Source of the DNA: Sapria himalayana
Taxonomy: Eukaryota; Streptophyta; Magnoliopsida; Malpighiales; Rafflesiaceae
Assembly (NCBI GenBank): GCA_029783825.1
Contig: JAREIK010018579.1
Coordinates: 28,297 to 92,296 of the forward strand
DNA: 64,000 bases
Direction of reading: 5' to 3'
A program made the position numbers and the translations under genes. This document shows, one piece after another, positions 39,801-54,700 of the stretch. A model generated the notes under the pieces. It was given only the letters and a program-made list of their open reading frames with translations, searched no databases and had not been told where the DNA came from. Each line of letters starts with the position of its first letter. Within the stretch, counting starts at the first letter, position 1.

Positions 39801-42800
39801 ATGCCTAAAAACATGAATCGCTAAACACCTATACGACAAAACCTCTAAATAGTTAAACTATTAAATTGGTATACATTAATAATAAATCATAAATCTCATT
39901 TTAATTTTTATATATTATAATTTTAAATTTTTATATTAATTATTTATCAGTTTATTTTTTTAGAAATATTAATTAGAAAATAAATATTAGTGAGACAGAT
40001 ATAATTTAAATTAGACCGGTATATCCTATATAATAATAATAAATCTCATTTATTTTCATTATAATTTTAAATATTCAATTTAATTATTTATTTGTTTATT
40101 TTTTATATGAATCTTAATTAAAAAATAAATTATGTGTTAGACAAATATAATTTATGTAAATTATTTTTAATTAGAAAAATATACATAAACTTTTTTAAAA
40201 AAAATTAGAATACAAAAAATTATTATATAGAAAAATATTTTGGTTTGCTTATGAATCATTGTATGTTTTGTAATTACATTTTAATTCATATCTATCTTAT
40301 TAATAATAGATTATTAATTTATTTTTGATCATTATTAGAATATTAATCACTTAATTATTTATATTGAATTTATATGATATATAATATAATGATTTATATA
40401 ACTTAATATTGAATTCACTTTTGAAAAAAATTAAACATTATTATATTTTCAAAGGTTATAACCTTTGAAAATAACAAAAAAATAATAAAAATAAATTTTA
40501 TATTATTTTATTTTTTAAATAAAACCTATAAACCACTAAATGCATACACATTTAAATCAGTATACTCCTAAACCCCATAATACCTAAATACATAAACCAT
40601 TAAACCACTATATAATACATAATAATTAATATATCTAATTTTTATTTCTATTTCTTATAATTTTAAATATTCATTTAATTATTTATTAGTTTATTTTTAT
40701 AGAAATATTTATTACAAAATAAATTATGAGTAAGACAAATATAATTTACATAATTTATTTTTAATCAAAAAATATAAATACGCTTATAAAAAAAAGTAAA
40801 ATTTAAAAATTAAAAATTATTATACAGTAATATATTTAACTTTAATTTTGAATCAATTTGGGTTTTGTAAATATTTTTAATTAATATCTATCTTATTATT
40901 AATAGTTTATTAATTTAATTTTTGATCATTATAATAACTATCAATAAAATTGTTTATATTGAATTCATATGATGTATGATTATTAATAATATTATAACTA
41001 AATATTGTATTCACATTTTAGAAAATTTTAAATCTCAAAACTATTAAACTAGTATACTTTAATAATAAATCATAAATCTCATTTTAATTTTTATTCAATA
41101 TAATTTTAAATTTTTAATTTAATTATTTATCCGTTTATTTTTATAGAAATATTAATTACAAAATAAATTATTAGTGAGACAAATATAACATAAATTAAAC
41201 CGGTATACCCTAAATAATAAATAATAATTCTCATTTTTTTTCATTATAATTGTTAATATTCATTTTAATTATTAATTTTTTATTTTTATATAAATATTAA
41301 TTAAAAAATAAATTATGAGTTAGACAAATATAATTTATTTAAATTATTTTTAATCAAAAAAATATAGATTAACTTTTTAAAATAAAAAAAAATTTCAAAA
41401 CAAAAAATTATTATATAGTAATATATTTTGCTTATGAATCATTTTATGTTTTGTAATTATAATTCATTGATATCTATCATATTAATAATAGATTTTTAAT
41501 TTATTTTTTATAATTATTAGAATATAATCACTAAAGTTGTTTATGTTGAATTTATATGAAATATAAATATAATGATTATTATAACTAAATATTGTAATTC
41601 GCTTTTAAAAAAATTAAATATTATTATATTTTCAAAGGTTATAACCTTTGAAAATATCAAAAAATAATAAAAATAAATGTTTTGTTATTTTATTTTTAAA
41701 TAAAAGCTATAAACCACTAAATGCATACACAATTAAATCAGTAAACACCTAAACCCCGTAATTCCTAAATACATAAACCATTAAACTGCTATATAATACA
41801 TAATAATTAATAAATCTAATTTTAATTTCTATTTATTATAGTTTTAAATATTCATTTTAATTATTTATTAGTTTATTTTATAGAAATATTTATTATAAAA
41901 TAAATTATGAATGCGACAAATATAATTTAAATAATTTATTTTTAATCAAGAAAAATATATACGCTTATAAAAGAAGTAAAAATTTAAAAATTATTATCCA
42001 ATAATATATTTTACTTTAATTTTGAATCAATTTGGGGTTTGTAAATATTTTTTAATTAAAATCTATCTTATTATTAGTAGTTTATTAATTTAATTTTGAT
42101 CATTATATAATATCTATCAATAAAATTATTTAATTGAATTTATATCATATATAATTACAATATTATTATAACTAATATTGTATTCATATTTCAAAACATT
42201 TTAAATATTTTAGATTTTCAAAGGTTATAACCTATGAAAATAAGAAAAAATTACAAAATATTTTTTTGTTATTTTATTGATTAAATAAACACCATAAACC
42301 ACTAAAATCCTAAAAACCTAATCGCTAAACTCTAAAAGACAAAACATTAAATACTTAAACCTATTAAACTTGTATAGATTAATAATAATAATAAATATCA
42401 TTTAATTTTTATTCAGTATAATTTTAAATTTTTATTTTAATTAATTTCAGTTTATTTTTAAAGAAATATTAAATACAAAATAAATTATTAGTAAGACAGA
42501 TCTAATTTAAATTAGACCGGTATACCCTAAATAATAAATAATAAATCTCATTTTTTATTTTTATTTTTATTTTAAATATTCATTTTAATTATTTATTTGT
42601 CTATTTTTATATAAATATTAATTCCAAATAATTTATGAGTTACACAAATATAATTTATATAAATTATTTTTCATCAAAAAATTATAGAAAAACTTTTTAA
42701 AGAAAAAAAAATTTCAAAACAAAAAATTATTGTATAGTAATATATTTTGCTTTGCTTCTGAATCATTTTAGGTTTTGTAATATATTTTAATTGATATATA

Positions 42801-45800
42801 TCTTATTAATAATAGATTATTAAGTTATTTTTTCATCATATTAGAATATTTATCAATAAAAATGTTTATATCGAATTTATATGATATATAAATATAATGA
42901 TTATTATAACTAAATATTGTATTCACTTTTGAAATAAATTTTAAGATTATTACCTTTTCAAAGTTTATAACCTTTGAAAATGTGAAAAAAAATATTGATT
43001 CTTTGTTACTCTATTGTTTAAATAAATCTATACATCCACTAAATGCCTAAGCAATTTAAATCACTAATCTACAAAATTCCGATACCCTATATAGATAATC
43101 CTTTAAAATCGATATACCCTAAATAATAATTAATAAATTTCATTTTTATTTGTTTTCATTATAATTAAAATAATTCATTTTGATTGTTTAGTTATTTATT
43201 TATATATATATATTAATTATAAAATAAATTATGAATTAAAAATATAATTTATAAAATTTATTTTCATCAAAAAATTGATAAGCTTATAAAAATAATAAAA
43301 ATTTAAAAACAAATAATTATCATTTAGTAATATATTTTGCTTTGATTTTGAATCATTTAAGGTTTGATATTATATTTTAAGTAATATCAATCTTATTCAT
43401 AATAGATTTTTAATTTATTTTATGATAATTATTAGAATATCTATCAATAAAATTGTTTATATTGAATTTATATGATATATAATTATTATGATTATATAAA
43501 TAAATATTGTATTCAACTTTTGAAAAAAATTTAAAAATTATTATATTTTCAAAGGTTATAATCTTAAAAAATGAGAAAAAATAATAAAAATAAATTTTTA
43601 GTTATTTTATTTTTTAAATAAAACCTATAGACCATTAAATGCTTACTTACTTAAATTAGTAAGCTCATAAATCCCGAACCCCCTAAATACATAACATTTT
43701 AACATCTATATACTACTTAATAAATTATAAATCTTATTTTATATCTATTTATTATAATTTTAAATATTCATTTTAATTATTTATAGTTTAATTATTTAGA
43801 AAAATTAATTACAAAATAAATTTCGAGTAAGACAATATTATTTAAATAATTTATTTTTAATCAAAAAAAATATAAGCTTATAAAAAGGACAAATTTAAAA
43901 ATTAAATATTATTATTTAGTAATATATTTTGATTTGATTTTGAATCATTTTGTGTTATGTAAATTAGTTTTAATTAATATTTATATTATTAATAATAGTT
44001 TATTAATTTAATTTTTGATCATTATTATAATATGTATCATTAAAATTGTTTAAATTGAATTTATATGATATATAATTAGGAAGATTAATATAATTATGCA
44101 TAGTATTCACATTTCAAAAAATTTTAAAAATTATTTTATATTTAAAGGTTATAACCATTGAAAATCAGTAAAAATTTAAAAAAGAAAATTTTTATTTTTA
44201 TTATATAAATAAAACCTATAAACCACTAAATGCCTAAAAACATAAATTGATAAACTCCTAAATGACAAAACTCCTATATAATCAAAGCATTAAACCGGTA
44301 TACCACATATAATAAATCATAAATCTCATTTTAATTTGTATTCATTATAATTTTAAATATTCATTTTAATTATTTATTAGTTTATTTTTAATATAAATAT
44401 TAATTACAAGATAAATAATGAGTTAGACAAATATAATTTTAATAATTTATTTTTAATCAAAAAAAATATGCTTATAAAAAGAAGTAAAATTTAAAAACAA
44501 AAAATTATTATTTAGTAATATATTGTAACTTTGATTTGGAATCATATAGATATGGTTTTAGCAATTATATTTTAATTGGATTCAATCTTAATTAATAAAA
44601 GTTATTATTTATATTTGATCATTTTATAATACTGCTATAATTACTTATATTCAATTTAAATGTTTATAATTATTAGATTATTAATAACTAAATATTATAT
44701 TTACATTTGACAACAAATTTTAAAATGTATTATATTTTCGAAGTTTAAACCTTTCAAAAATGAGAAAAAATCACAAAAATAATTTTTTATTATTTTATTA
44801 TTAAATAAAACTTATAAATCACGAAATGCCTAAACATTTAAATCTCTAGACTTATACACCAAATCTTTTAAATACTAAACCATTAAAACTATATAAACTA
44901 AATAATAAATAATAAATCTCTTTTTATTTGTATTCATTATATTTTTAAATTTCCTTTTTTAATTATTTTTAGTTTATTTTTTATAGAAATATAAATTTAC
45001 AAATGAAATAATTAGTGAGACATATATAATTTAAATAAATTATTTTTATGAAAAAAATAAGCTTATAAAAAATAAACAAAATTTCAAAATTGAAAATTTT
45101 ATTTAGTAATATAATTTACTTTGGTTTTTAAATTAGTTTGTTTTCTGCAAATATATTTTAATTAATATCCATCTTATAATAATAGTTTATTATTTTATTT
45201 TTGATCATGATAATAATATAATTAATAATTTTTTATATTGAATTACAACAAATATTAATTTTTAAGATTAGTTATAACTACGTATTGTATTCCTATTTTA
45301 TAACTATTAAAAAAGTATTATATTTAAAAAGGTTTATTACATTTGAAAATCACGAATAATACATAAATATAAATTTTTTATTATTTCTTGATTAAATAAA
45401 ACCTATAAACACCTAAATGTGTAACATATAAATAAATTAAACTCATTAACCCCAAAACCACAAAAAACGTAAACAATTAAATTGTTATAACCCTAAATAA
45501 TAATCATAAATCTCATTTTTATTAGTATTCATTATAATTTTAAATATATATTTTAATTATTTATTAGTTTATTTGTATAGAAATATAAATTAAAAATTAA
45601 TTATTAGCGAGACAAATATAATTTAAATGACTATTAGTATTCATAAAACCTATAAACCCACTAAATGACAAAATTCTAAAATGACTAAACTCCTTAAACC
45701 CCGATGCCCATAAATACTTAAAACATTAAATTAGTATATTCCAAATAATAAATAATAAATCTAAATTTTATAGTATTCATTATAATTTTAAATATTCATT

Positions 45801-46834
45801 TTAATTATTTATCAGTTTATTTTTAATGAAATATTAATTACAAAATAATTATTAGTGTGACATATATAGTTTAAATAATTTATTTTTCATTAAAAATGCT
45901 GTATAAAAAAGGCAAATTTTAAAAATAAATAATTATTATTTAGTAATATATCTTATTTTGATTTTGAATCATTTTAGATTTTAGCAATTATATTTTAATT
46001 TATATCATTCTTATAAATACTAGTTTATTAATTTATTTATTGAAATTATTATAATATCTATCATTAAAATTATTTATATTGAGTTTACATTATATATAAT
46101 TATTAAGATTATTATAAACTAAATATTATATTCACATTTAAAAAAAGTAAAAATTATTATATTTTCAAAGGTTATAACCTTTAAAAATTAAAATAAAATG
46201 AAAAAATTAAAATTTTTTTTTCGTTCTCTAAATAAAAAACTAGAAATCACTAAAGGTCTAAACAATTAAATCACAAAACTTCTAATCCACAAACACCTAA
46301 ATACTTAAACCATTAAACCAGTATATCATTGAATAATAATAATAAATCTCAATTTTATTAGATATTCATTATAATTTTAGATATTCATTTTAAGTTATTT
46401 ATTAGTTTATTATTATAGAATTATAATTATAAAATAAATTATGAGTAAGACAAATCTAATTTAAATAATTTATTTTTAAACACAAAAATATAAACTTATA
46501 AAAAAAGCAAAATATTAAAAAAAATTATTATTTAGTAATATATTTTACTTTGATTTGAATAAATTTAGAATTAGCAAATACTTTTTAAATAATATCTATT
46601 TTATTAATATTGTTTATTAATTTATGATTATTATAAATTTTTATGATTATTATAATTAAATATTGTATTAAACATTTGAAAAAAAAATTAAAATTATAAT
46701 ATTTTCAATGGTTATAACCTGGAAAATGAGAATAATCATAAAAATAACTTTTTTTTGTTATTTAATTATTTAAATAAAACCTATAAACCAAAAAATACCT
46801 AAATACATTTATTACTAAACTCCTAAACCCTAAT
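33804..46834 (-). repeat. Satellite array, reverse block 2
   Basis: About twenty monomers, with cores near 34373, 34975, 35543, 36136, 36730, 37315, 37908, 38400, 39127, 39723, 40458, 41642, 42228, 42965, 43560, 44153, 44752, 45337, 46175 and 46712. A-B dimers occupy about 39125-42965. The TAAGTAAGTAAAC-type variant, seen reversed, occurs twice (34455 and 43625), each followed by the unfilled solo-LTR site (35116 and 44309). Internal deletions are at about 41035, where octamers join directly to monomer body, and about 45630-45650, where the core is lost. The monomer adjoining the 2.4-kb block is truncated. Confidence 0.88.
41025..41050. other. Deletion junction shared with 56800-56825
   Basis: The sequence passes from ATTCACATTTTAGAAAATTTT straight into AAATCTCAAAACTATTAAACT, skipping the palindrome and most of the octamer run. 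The same join (TTTTAAATCTCAAAACCATTA) is at about 56805-56822. Confidence 0.7.
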
Positions 46835-48090
46835 ACTACTGCACCATACACACATAGAGACTGAGCACAGTACACACGTGCACATATTCTTGTCCATTTA
46901 GGTGTAGCATTTAGCAGGGCCAGCAAGTCCTGGAAGGAGCCAGAAATATGGGCCACCAGCTTGTAGAGGGCCCGGCTAGAAAGCATGGCTGATAACATTT
47001 AGAAAACCGATGAGACGAGCAAAGTGGTCGGGAGTAAACATAGGAGTAGCTAGAAGTGGGTCCTGCTAGCCCTATCAGGCAGCATAGTGGGCCACCCAAT
47101 CGTTGCCCAACAGGAGTAGCGGGTAATCCATGATTAATTAGGAGAGCTGGAAAAATCCAAAGCATCAACAAGATGTGCTAGTAAGTAATGGAGTCCTAGA
47201 CCATCCACACGGAGCGAAAAGATTCAAACTTGTAGTTTATGTTTGTAGTCCTTCTTTGTATCTTGGACTTTGTATGCACCATGTACTTGCTAGAGACCGG
47301 ATCAGACATACTCACACACAAAATCTTGTCTTGGTATCTATGTAGCATGCAATGGGGGCAACTGACCCATGAGTATCTTTAAGTGGGGCTCACTAAATGC
47401 ATTTTGTATATACACATTAGGCGATGCTACACTCCCTAGGAGCAGAAGACCGATCTTTATAGCATTTTGTAATTTTAATTGTATTCAGCTTGGTTGTACG
47501 CATAGATAATTAGACTATGAGATGGACCTCATCACACATGCACACCGATGCATGCATATTTTTGATATTTTGTCGGTGCAACAATGCAGCCACTTCTTGG
47601 AGCTCGAGGAGGAAGCATTCTAACCCGAAGAGATACTCTTTTGAGGATCATTAGAGCAAAAGAATGTGGAATTCAGAGGTGAGAATGAATTGACAAAGTG
47701 TCGTAGATACGGACCTGTGGATTTATGGGTATTCAGTTTTACATGTATTCCATTGCATAGGCAATGACATAGGCAAACGCTTGATGATGCATGTCACGCA
47801 CATGCACAATCTTATATTTGCATAGTTTTAATATGGTGCATCATTCAGGTTCCTCCAAGAGGCTTGGACAAATCTGAATGGAAAGGATGCTGAGCGCATA
47901 ATGACTCAATGTCAACTCTGAAGTCCGAGAATGCCATGTGATTTTAGTTGTATTCGTATGCTTCGAATTATTAGGCATTATGTTTTTTATGTTTTTTATG
48001 CATAGAATCATTAAGGTGCATAGGATTTGGTGGGCTGGTCTAAATTAGTCAGCTTTTTAGTCCTTTGCAAGTTTGTGTGCCAAAATGATA

Positions 48091-48215
48091 AATAAAGTGT
48101 GTATTTTCCAAAAAAAAAAACAAAAACAAACCATAAACACTAAACTTTAATTCCTAAACCTTAAACCATAAACTATAACCCTAATCCATAAAACCCTAAA
48201 TCCTAATCTCATGTT
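48091..48215 (+). other. AATAAA, poly-A and telomere-like stretch, block copy 2
   Basis: AATAAA at 48091-48096 is followed by an A-run from 48110. CATAAACACTAAACTTTAA, CCTAAACCTTAAACCATAAA and CCATAAAACCCTAAATCCTAA then extend to about 48210. A following TCTCATGTTTTGCACTTTATA is shared with copy 3 but absent from copy 1, so copy 1 lost about 30 bp here. Confidence 0.6.
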
Positions 48216-48269
48216 TTGCACTTTATAATCAAATGACTAAGTGTTAAATTTAAATTGAAATTCACAATT

Positions 48270-48745
48270 TTTTAGGAATGTCACAGATTTATCTTTTTGT
48301 ATATGTAACACAAAGTCACGACTCAAGGGGTGAGTTATGGATTCAGTCTCTTTCTTGCTTTAGATTATTTAGCATTAGCAATGGTCATGATTGTATATTT
48401 TGTCTCTAGAACACAAAATCATATCGATGAGAATATGCCATAACTTGGTCTCTCTGTTGAACATATTGTTATGGCACTAGGAATGATCATGAATGCATAT
48501 TTAATGACTATAATACTGGGTCACAGTATGGATATTGACCAAGGGTGCTGCATTTTATATGTTATATTGCAAAGTCATTGCACTAGGAATGATTGTAACT
48601 TGGACATTCCTCAAGAGCAAATTCATGACCCTAGAAATAGTTAAAGCTCGAGTACTACTCTTTATAACTTTCTATAAGCTAAAATTCTTGGGATTGGAAA
48701 TATCACTATGGCCTTTTCCTTTGATTTGGGACCTCAAGTGTCAAT
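48270..48745. repeat. Degenerate ~52-bp tandem repeat, block copy 2
   Basis: Recognisable units start near 48318 (CACGACTCAAGGGG), 48470 (TATGGCACTAGGAATGATCA), 48577 (CATTGCACTAGGAATGATTG) and 48624 (CATGACCCTAGAAATAGTTA). Indels around 48530-48560 disrupt the frame that copies 1 and 3 share. Confidence 0.55.
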
Positions 48746-51700
48746 ATGAAAGACTACTATTTTATATCGTATGACATAACTCATTTAATATAAAAAGAAA
48801 GAAATGATACCTTTCATATCTTGAGGATATAAAAAAGGGGCTTAGGCATGCCAATAAAATAAATTTTTTGATTCTTGATTGAAAGAGAGCCCATACTTCT
48901 TGCCCTGCTTAAACTGCCCAGGGGCTATTTTGTTCTAATAGGCTACAAGGTGGTTATTTTTTTAGAGGTGAACTATATTTTTAAAAAATTGCTTTGAGTG
49001 AGTGCATGAGAGATATTTTAGAAGAAATTACAATAATCAATATAAATAGCATCCTCAACAACTAGCTATTTCAAGACATAGGGGTTCAACTTTGGTTTAT
49101 TCTGTTAGCGTACATCAGTCAAATTACCTTTGATAGCCCAGATATTCAACATCAAATATGATTAGACATAATAGAGATAAAGTAAAAGATCCTATTTTTT
49201 TGGTTAGAGCTTTAGTAATCATTCTAGAGTTGAGAGAGGAACAAAATAAAATATTTTAATTATTCAGTATAATTAAAATTTTTATTATAATTATTTATCA
49301 GTTTTTTTATAGAATATTAATTACAAAATAAATTATTAGTGAGACAAGATCTAATTTAAATTATACTGGTATATACTAAAATAATAAGTAATAAATCTCA
49401 TTTTTTTACATTTATATTTAAATATTCAAATTTAATTATTTACTTGTTATTTTTATATAAATATTAATTACAAAATAAATGATGAGTTATACAAATATAA
49501 TTTATATAAATTATTTTTCAATCAAATAATATAGATAAACTTTTTAAAAGAAAAAAAAATTTCAAAACAAAAAATTATATATATTAATATATTTTGCTTT
49601 GCTTCTGAATCATTTTAGGTTTTGTAATTATATATAATTGATATCTATCTTATTAAGAATAGTTATTAATTTATTTTTTGATCATTATTAGAATATTTAC
49701 AATAAAATAGTTTATATTGAATTTATATGATATATAAATATAATGATTATTATAACAAAATATTGAATTCACTTTTAAAAATTTAAGAATTATTATATTT
49801 TCTTGGTTTATAACCTTTGAAAATATCAAAATATAATAAAAATAATTTTTTGTTTTTTTATTTCTTAAATAAAAACCTATAAAACTTCATAATGCATACA
49901 CAGTTAAATAAGTAACTTCTAGACACCCGTAATGCCTAAATATAGTAACCATTAACCGATATATAAACATAATAAATAATAATCTAATTTTTATTTCTAT
50001 TTATTATAATTTTAAATATTAATTTTAATTATTTATTAGTTTATTTTTATAGAAATATTATTACAAAATAAATTGAGTGCGACAAATATAATTTAAAATA
50101 TTTATTTTTAATGAAATAATATATATACGCATATTAAAGAAGTAAAAATTTAAAAATTTAAAATTATTATCTAGTAATATATTTACTTTAATTTTGAATC
50201 AATTTGGGGTTGTAAATATTTTTTAATTAATTTCTATCTTTTATTAATAGTTTATTAATTTAATTTTGATCATTATTATAATATCTATCAATAAAATTGT
50301 TTATATTGAATTTATATGATATATAATTATTAATATTATTATAAATAAAATATTATATTACATTTAAAAAAATTTAAATATTATTATATTTTCAAATGTT
50401 ATAACATATGAAAATGAGAAAAAATTATAAATTTTTTTATTATTTTATTGTTTAAATAAAAACCTATAAACCACTAAATGCCTAAAAACATAAAGCGCAA
50501 ATTTTCAAATGACAACAAATCTAATATTTAAACCATTAAACTAGGTATACATTAATAAAAATCATAAATCTTATTTTAATTTTTATTAAGTATAATTTTA
50601 ATTTTTATTTTAATTATATATCAGTTTATTTTATAGAAATAATACTTACAAAATAAATTATTGTGAGACAGATATAATTAAATTAAACTGGTATACCCTA
50701 AATAATAATTAATAAATCTCATTTTTTTCATTATAATTTTAAATATTCATTTAATTATTTATTTGTTTATTTATATATAAATATTAATTACAAACTAAAT
50801 TATGAGTTAGACAAATATAATTTATATAATTATTTTAATCAAAAATATAGATAAACTTTTTAAAATAAAAAAATTCAAAACAAAAATTATTATATGTAAT
50901 ATATTTTGCTTTGCTTTTTGATATTATTAGGTTTTGTAATTTATTTTAATTGATATCTATCTTATTAATAATAGATTATTTATATTTTTGATCATTATTA
51001 GAATATTTATCAATAAAATTGGTTATATTGAATTTATATGATATATAAATATAATGATTATTATAACTAAATATGGTATTCACTTTTGAAAAAATTTAAA
51101 AATTATTATATTTTCAATGGTTATTATACTTAAAAAAAGAGAAAAAATAATAATAATAAAATTTTTTGTTATTTCATTTTTTTAAATAAAACCTATAGAT
51201 TATTAAATGCTTAGTTACTTAAATCAGTAAGCTCATAAATCCCGAAACCCCTAAATACATAAACCTTTTAACGGCTATGTACTACTTAATAAATAATAAA
51301 TCTCATTTTTATTTCTATTTATTATAATTTAAATATTCATTTTAATTATTTATAGTTTAATTTTTTAGAAAAATTAATTAAAAAATAAATTTCAAGTGAG
51401 ACAAATATTATTAAATAATATATTTTAATAAAAAAAATTATAAGCTTATAAAAAGAAGGAAATTTTAAAAAGTAAATATTATTATTTAATAATATATTTT
51501 GATTTGAATTTGAATCATTTTGTGTTATGCAAAATATATTTAATTAATATTATATTATATAATAGTTTATTAATTAATTTGTGATCATTATTATAATATC
51601 TTTCATAAAATTATTTATATTGAATTATATGATATATAATTAGTCAGATTATATAATTATACATTATAGTCACATTCAAAAATATTTGAACAATTATTTT

Positions 51701-54700
51701 ATATTAAAAGTTTATAACCTTTGAAATCAGAAAAATCAAAAAAGAATTTTAATTTTTTATTATATAATAAAAACTATAAACCTACTAAATGCCTAAAAAC
51801 ATAAATTGCTAAACTTTCTTACAATGACGAAACTCCTAACATAATCAACAATTAAACCAGTATACCATATGTAATAAATCATAAATCTCATTTTAATTTG
51901 TATCATTTAATTTTAAATATTCATTTAATTATTTTATTGTTTATTTTTTATAGAAAATATCAATCACAAAATAATAATGAGTGAGACAAATATAATTTTA
52001 AAATTTATTTTTAATCAAAAAAAAACTAAGCTTATATAAAGAAGTAAAGATTCAAAAACAAAAAATTATTATTTCGTAATATATTTACTTTGATTTTGAA
52101 TCATTATATATAGGTTTTGAAAATTATATTTAATTAGCAATCAATCTTATTAATAATAGTTTATTAATTTATATTTGATCATTTTTATAATATCGAACAA
52201 TAAAATACTTATATTCAATTAAATGTATTATATTTTTATTTGTATTCATTTAATTTTAAATATTCATTTTAATATTTTTTAATTATTTTTATAGAAATAT
52301 TAATTACAAACTACATAATGTGTGAGACAGATATACATTTAAATAAATTAGTTTTATGAAAAAAATAGCTATAAAAATAATAAAATTTCAAAAATTAAAA
52401 ATTTTTATTAGTAATATAATTTACTTTGGTTTGAATTATTTTTGGGTTTTGCAAATATATTTTAATTAATACTATCTTATTAATATAGTTTATTAATTTA
52501 TTTTTTTGATCATTTTTATAATATATATTAATACATGTTTTTTATATGAATCTACAACAATATATTTATTAAGATTATTATAACTTAGTATTGTATTCAT
52601 TTAGAACTATTAAAAAATTAATATATTTTTAAAGGTCATAACCTTTGAAAATTACGAAAATTTATAAAAATAAATTTTTTTGTTTATTTCATTAATTAAT
52701 AAAACCTATAAACACGAAAATGTGTAAACATATAATTTAATAAACTTTTAACCCCAAAACCACAAAAAACATAAAAAATTAAATATTTATACCCTAAATA
52801 ATAAATATAAATCTCATTTTTTATTAGTATTCATTATAATTTTAATATACATTTTAATTAATTTATTAGTTTAATTTTATAGAAATATAAATTAAAAAAT
52901 AATTATTAGGGAGACAAATATAATTTAATAGTATATTTTTCATAAAAAATTATAGGCTTATAAAGGATACAAAAATTTAAAAAATTATAAAATTAATATT
53001 TAGTAAAATATTTCACTTGATTTTGAGTCATTTTAGGTTTTGCTAAATATATTTTAAACAATATTTATCTTATTAATAATTTGTTATTACTTTTTTATGA
53101 TCATTATTATAATAAATATCAATAAAATAGTTTATATTGAATGTATATGATATATAATTATTATGATTATTATAACATCATATTGTATTCACTTTTTCAG
53201 AAAAAAAATTTAAAAATTATTATATTTTCAAAGGTTTATGACCTTCAAAAATGAGAAAAAATAACAAAAATAAATTTTTTGTTATTTTATTTTTTATATA
53301 AAACCTAAAAACCACTTAATGACTAAACTCCTAAACCCCGAAGCCCATAAATACTTAAACATTAAATTAGTATCGTCTTATAATAAATCATAAATCTCAG
53401 TTTTATTAGTATTCATTATAATATTAATATTCATTTTTAATTATTTATCAATTTATTTTTATAGAATATTAATTACAAAATAAATTATTAGTGTGCCATA
53501 TATTAATTTAAATATTTATTTTTCATCAAAAAAAATGCTTATAAAAAGTGGCAAAATTTAAACAATAAAAAATTATTATTCATTAAGAATAGTTTATTAA
53601 TTTATTTTTTGATCATAATTATAATATCTAGCAATATAAATATTTATATTGAATTTAAATGAACTTATAATTATTAAGATTATTATAAATAATATTATAT
53701 TTACATATGAAAAAAATTTAAAAATTATTATATTTTCAAAGGATATAATCTTCCAAAATTAGAAAAAATAAATAAATAAATTTATTGCTATATCATTAGT
53801 TTAAATAAAACTTATAGACCACTAAATGCCTAAACACTTAAACATCTAAACATCTTAAACACAAAAGCCCCTAAATACTTAAACCTTTAAACTCATTAAA
53901 CTTAACATAATTTAAATAATTTTTTAAAATATTAATTACAAATAAATTATGAGTGATACAAATATAATTTAAATAATTTATTTTTCATCAAAAAATATAT
54001 AAGCTTATAAAAAGAAGCAAAAACATTAAAACAAAAATTATTATTTAGTTAATAAATTTTACTTGGATTTTGAATAATTTTAGGTTTTGCAATTATATTT
54101 TAATTTATATCCATCATAATAATAATAACATATTAATTTATTTTTGATAATTGATATCATACTATGATAAAATTGTTTATATTTAGTTTATTTTATATAT
54201 AATTATAATGATTATTATTACTAAATATTGTATTCACCTTTGAAAATGTGAAAAAATAGCAAAAATAATTTTTTTTGTTATTTATTGTTTAAACAAAACC
54301 TATAAACCACTAAATGCCTAAAAACATAAATAGCTAAAGTCCTGAACGACAAAACCTCTAAATACTTAAAATATTAAACTGGTTATACATTAATAGTAAT
54401 TCATAAATCTCATTTTAATTTTTATCAGTATAATTTTAAATTTTTATTTTAATTATTTATCAGTTTATTTTTATTAAATATCAATTACAAATAAATTATT
54501 AGTGTGATACGAATATAATTTAAATTAAACTGGAATACACTAAATAATAAAGAATAAATCTCATCTTTTTTCATTATAATTTTAAATATTCATTTTAATT
54601 ATTTATTTGTTTATTTTTATATAATATTTAATTAAAAATAAATTTATGAGTTAGACAAATATAATTTATATAAATTATTTTTCATCAAAAAAAATATAGA

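Larger units (their letters stand above)
46835..49246. repeat. 2.4-kb non-satellite block, copy 2 (with internal deletion)
   Basis: This has the same architecture and orientation as copy 1. Near 48761-48775, ACTACTATTTTATATCGTATGACATAACTC replaces a longer segment of about 80 bp that copies 1 and 3 carry between AAGACTAATATTTTGAGC and ATACATAACTCATTTAAT. The GC-rich first part has frame-shifting indels relative to the other copies (for example near 47010-47060), which argues against a conserved protein there. The satellite on its left side differs from that of copies 1 and 3, including a truncated monomer near 46600-46640. Confidence 0.85.
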
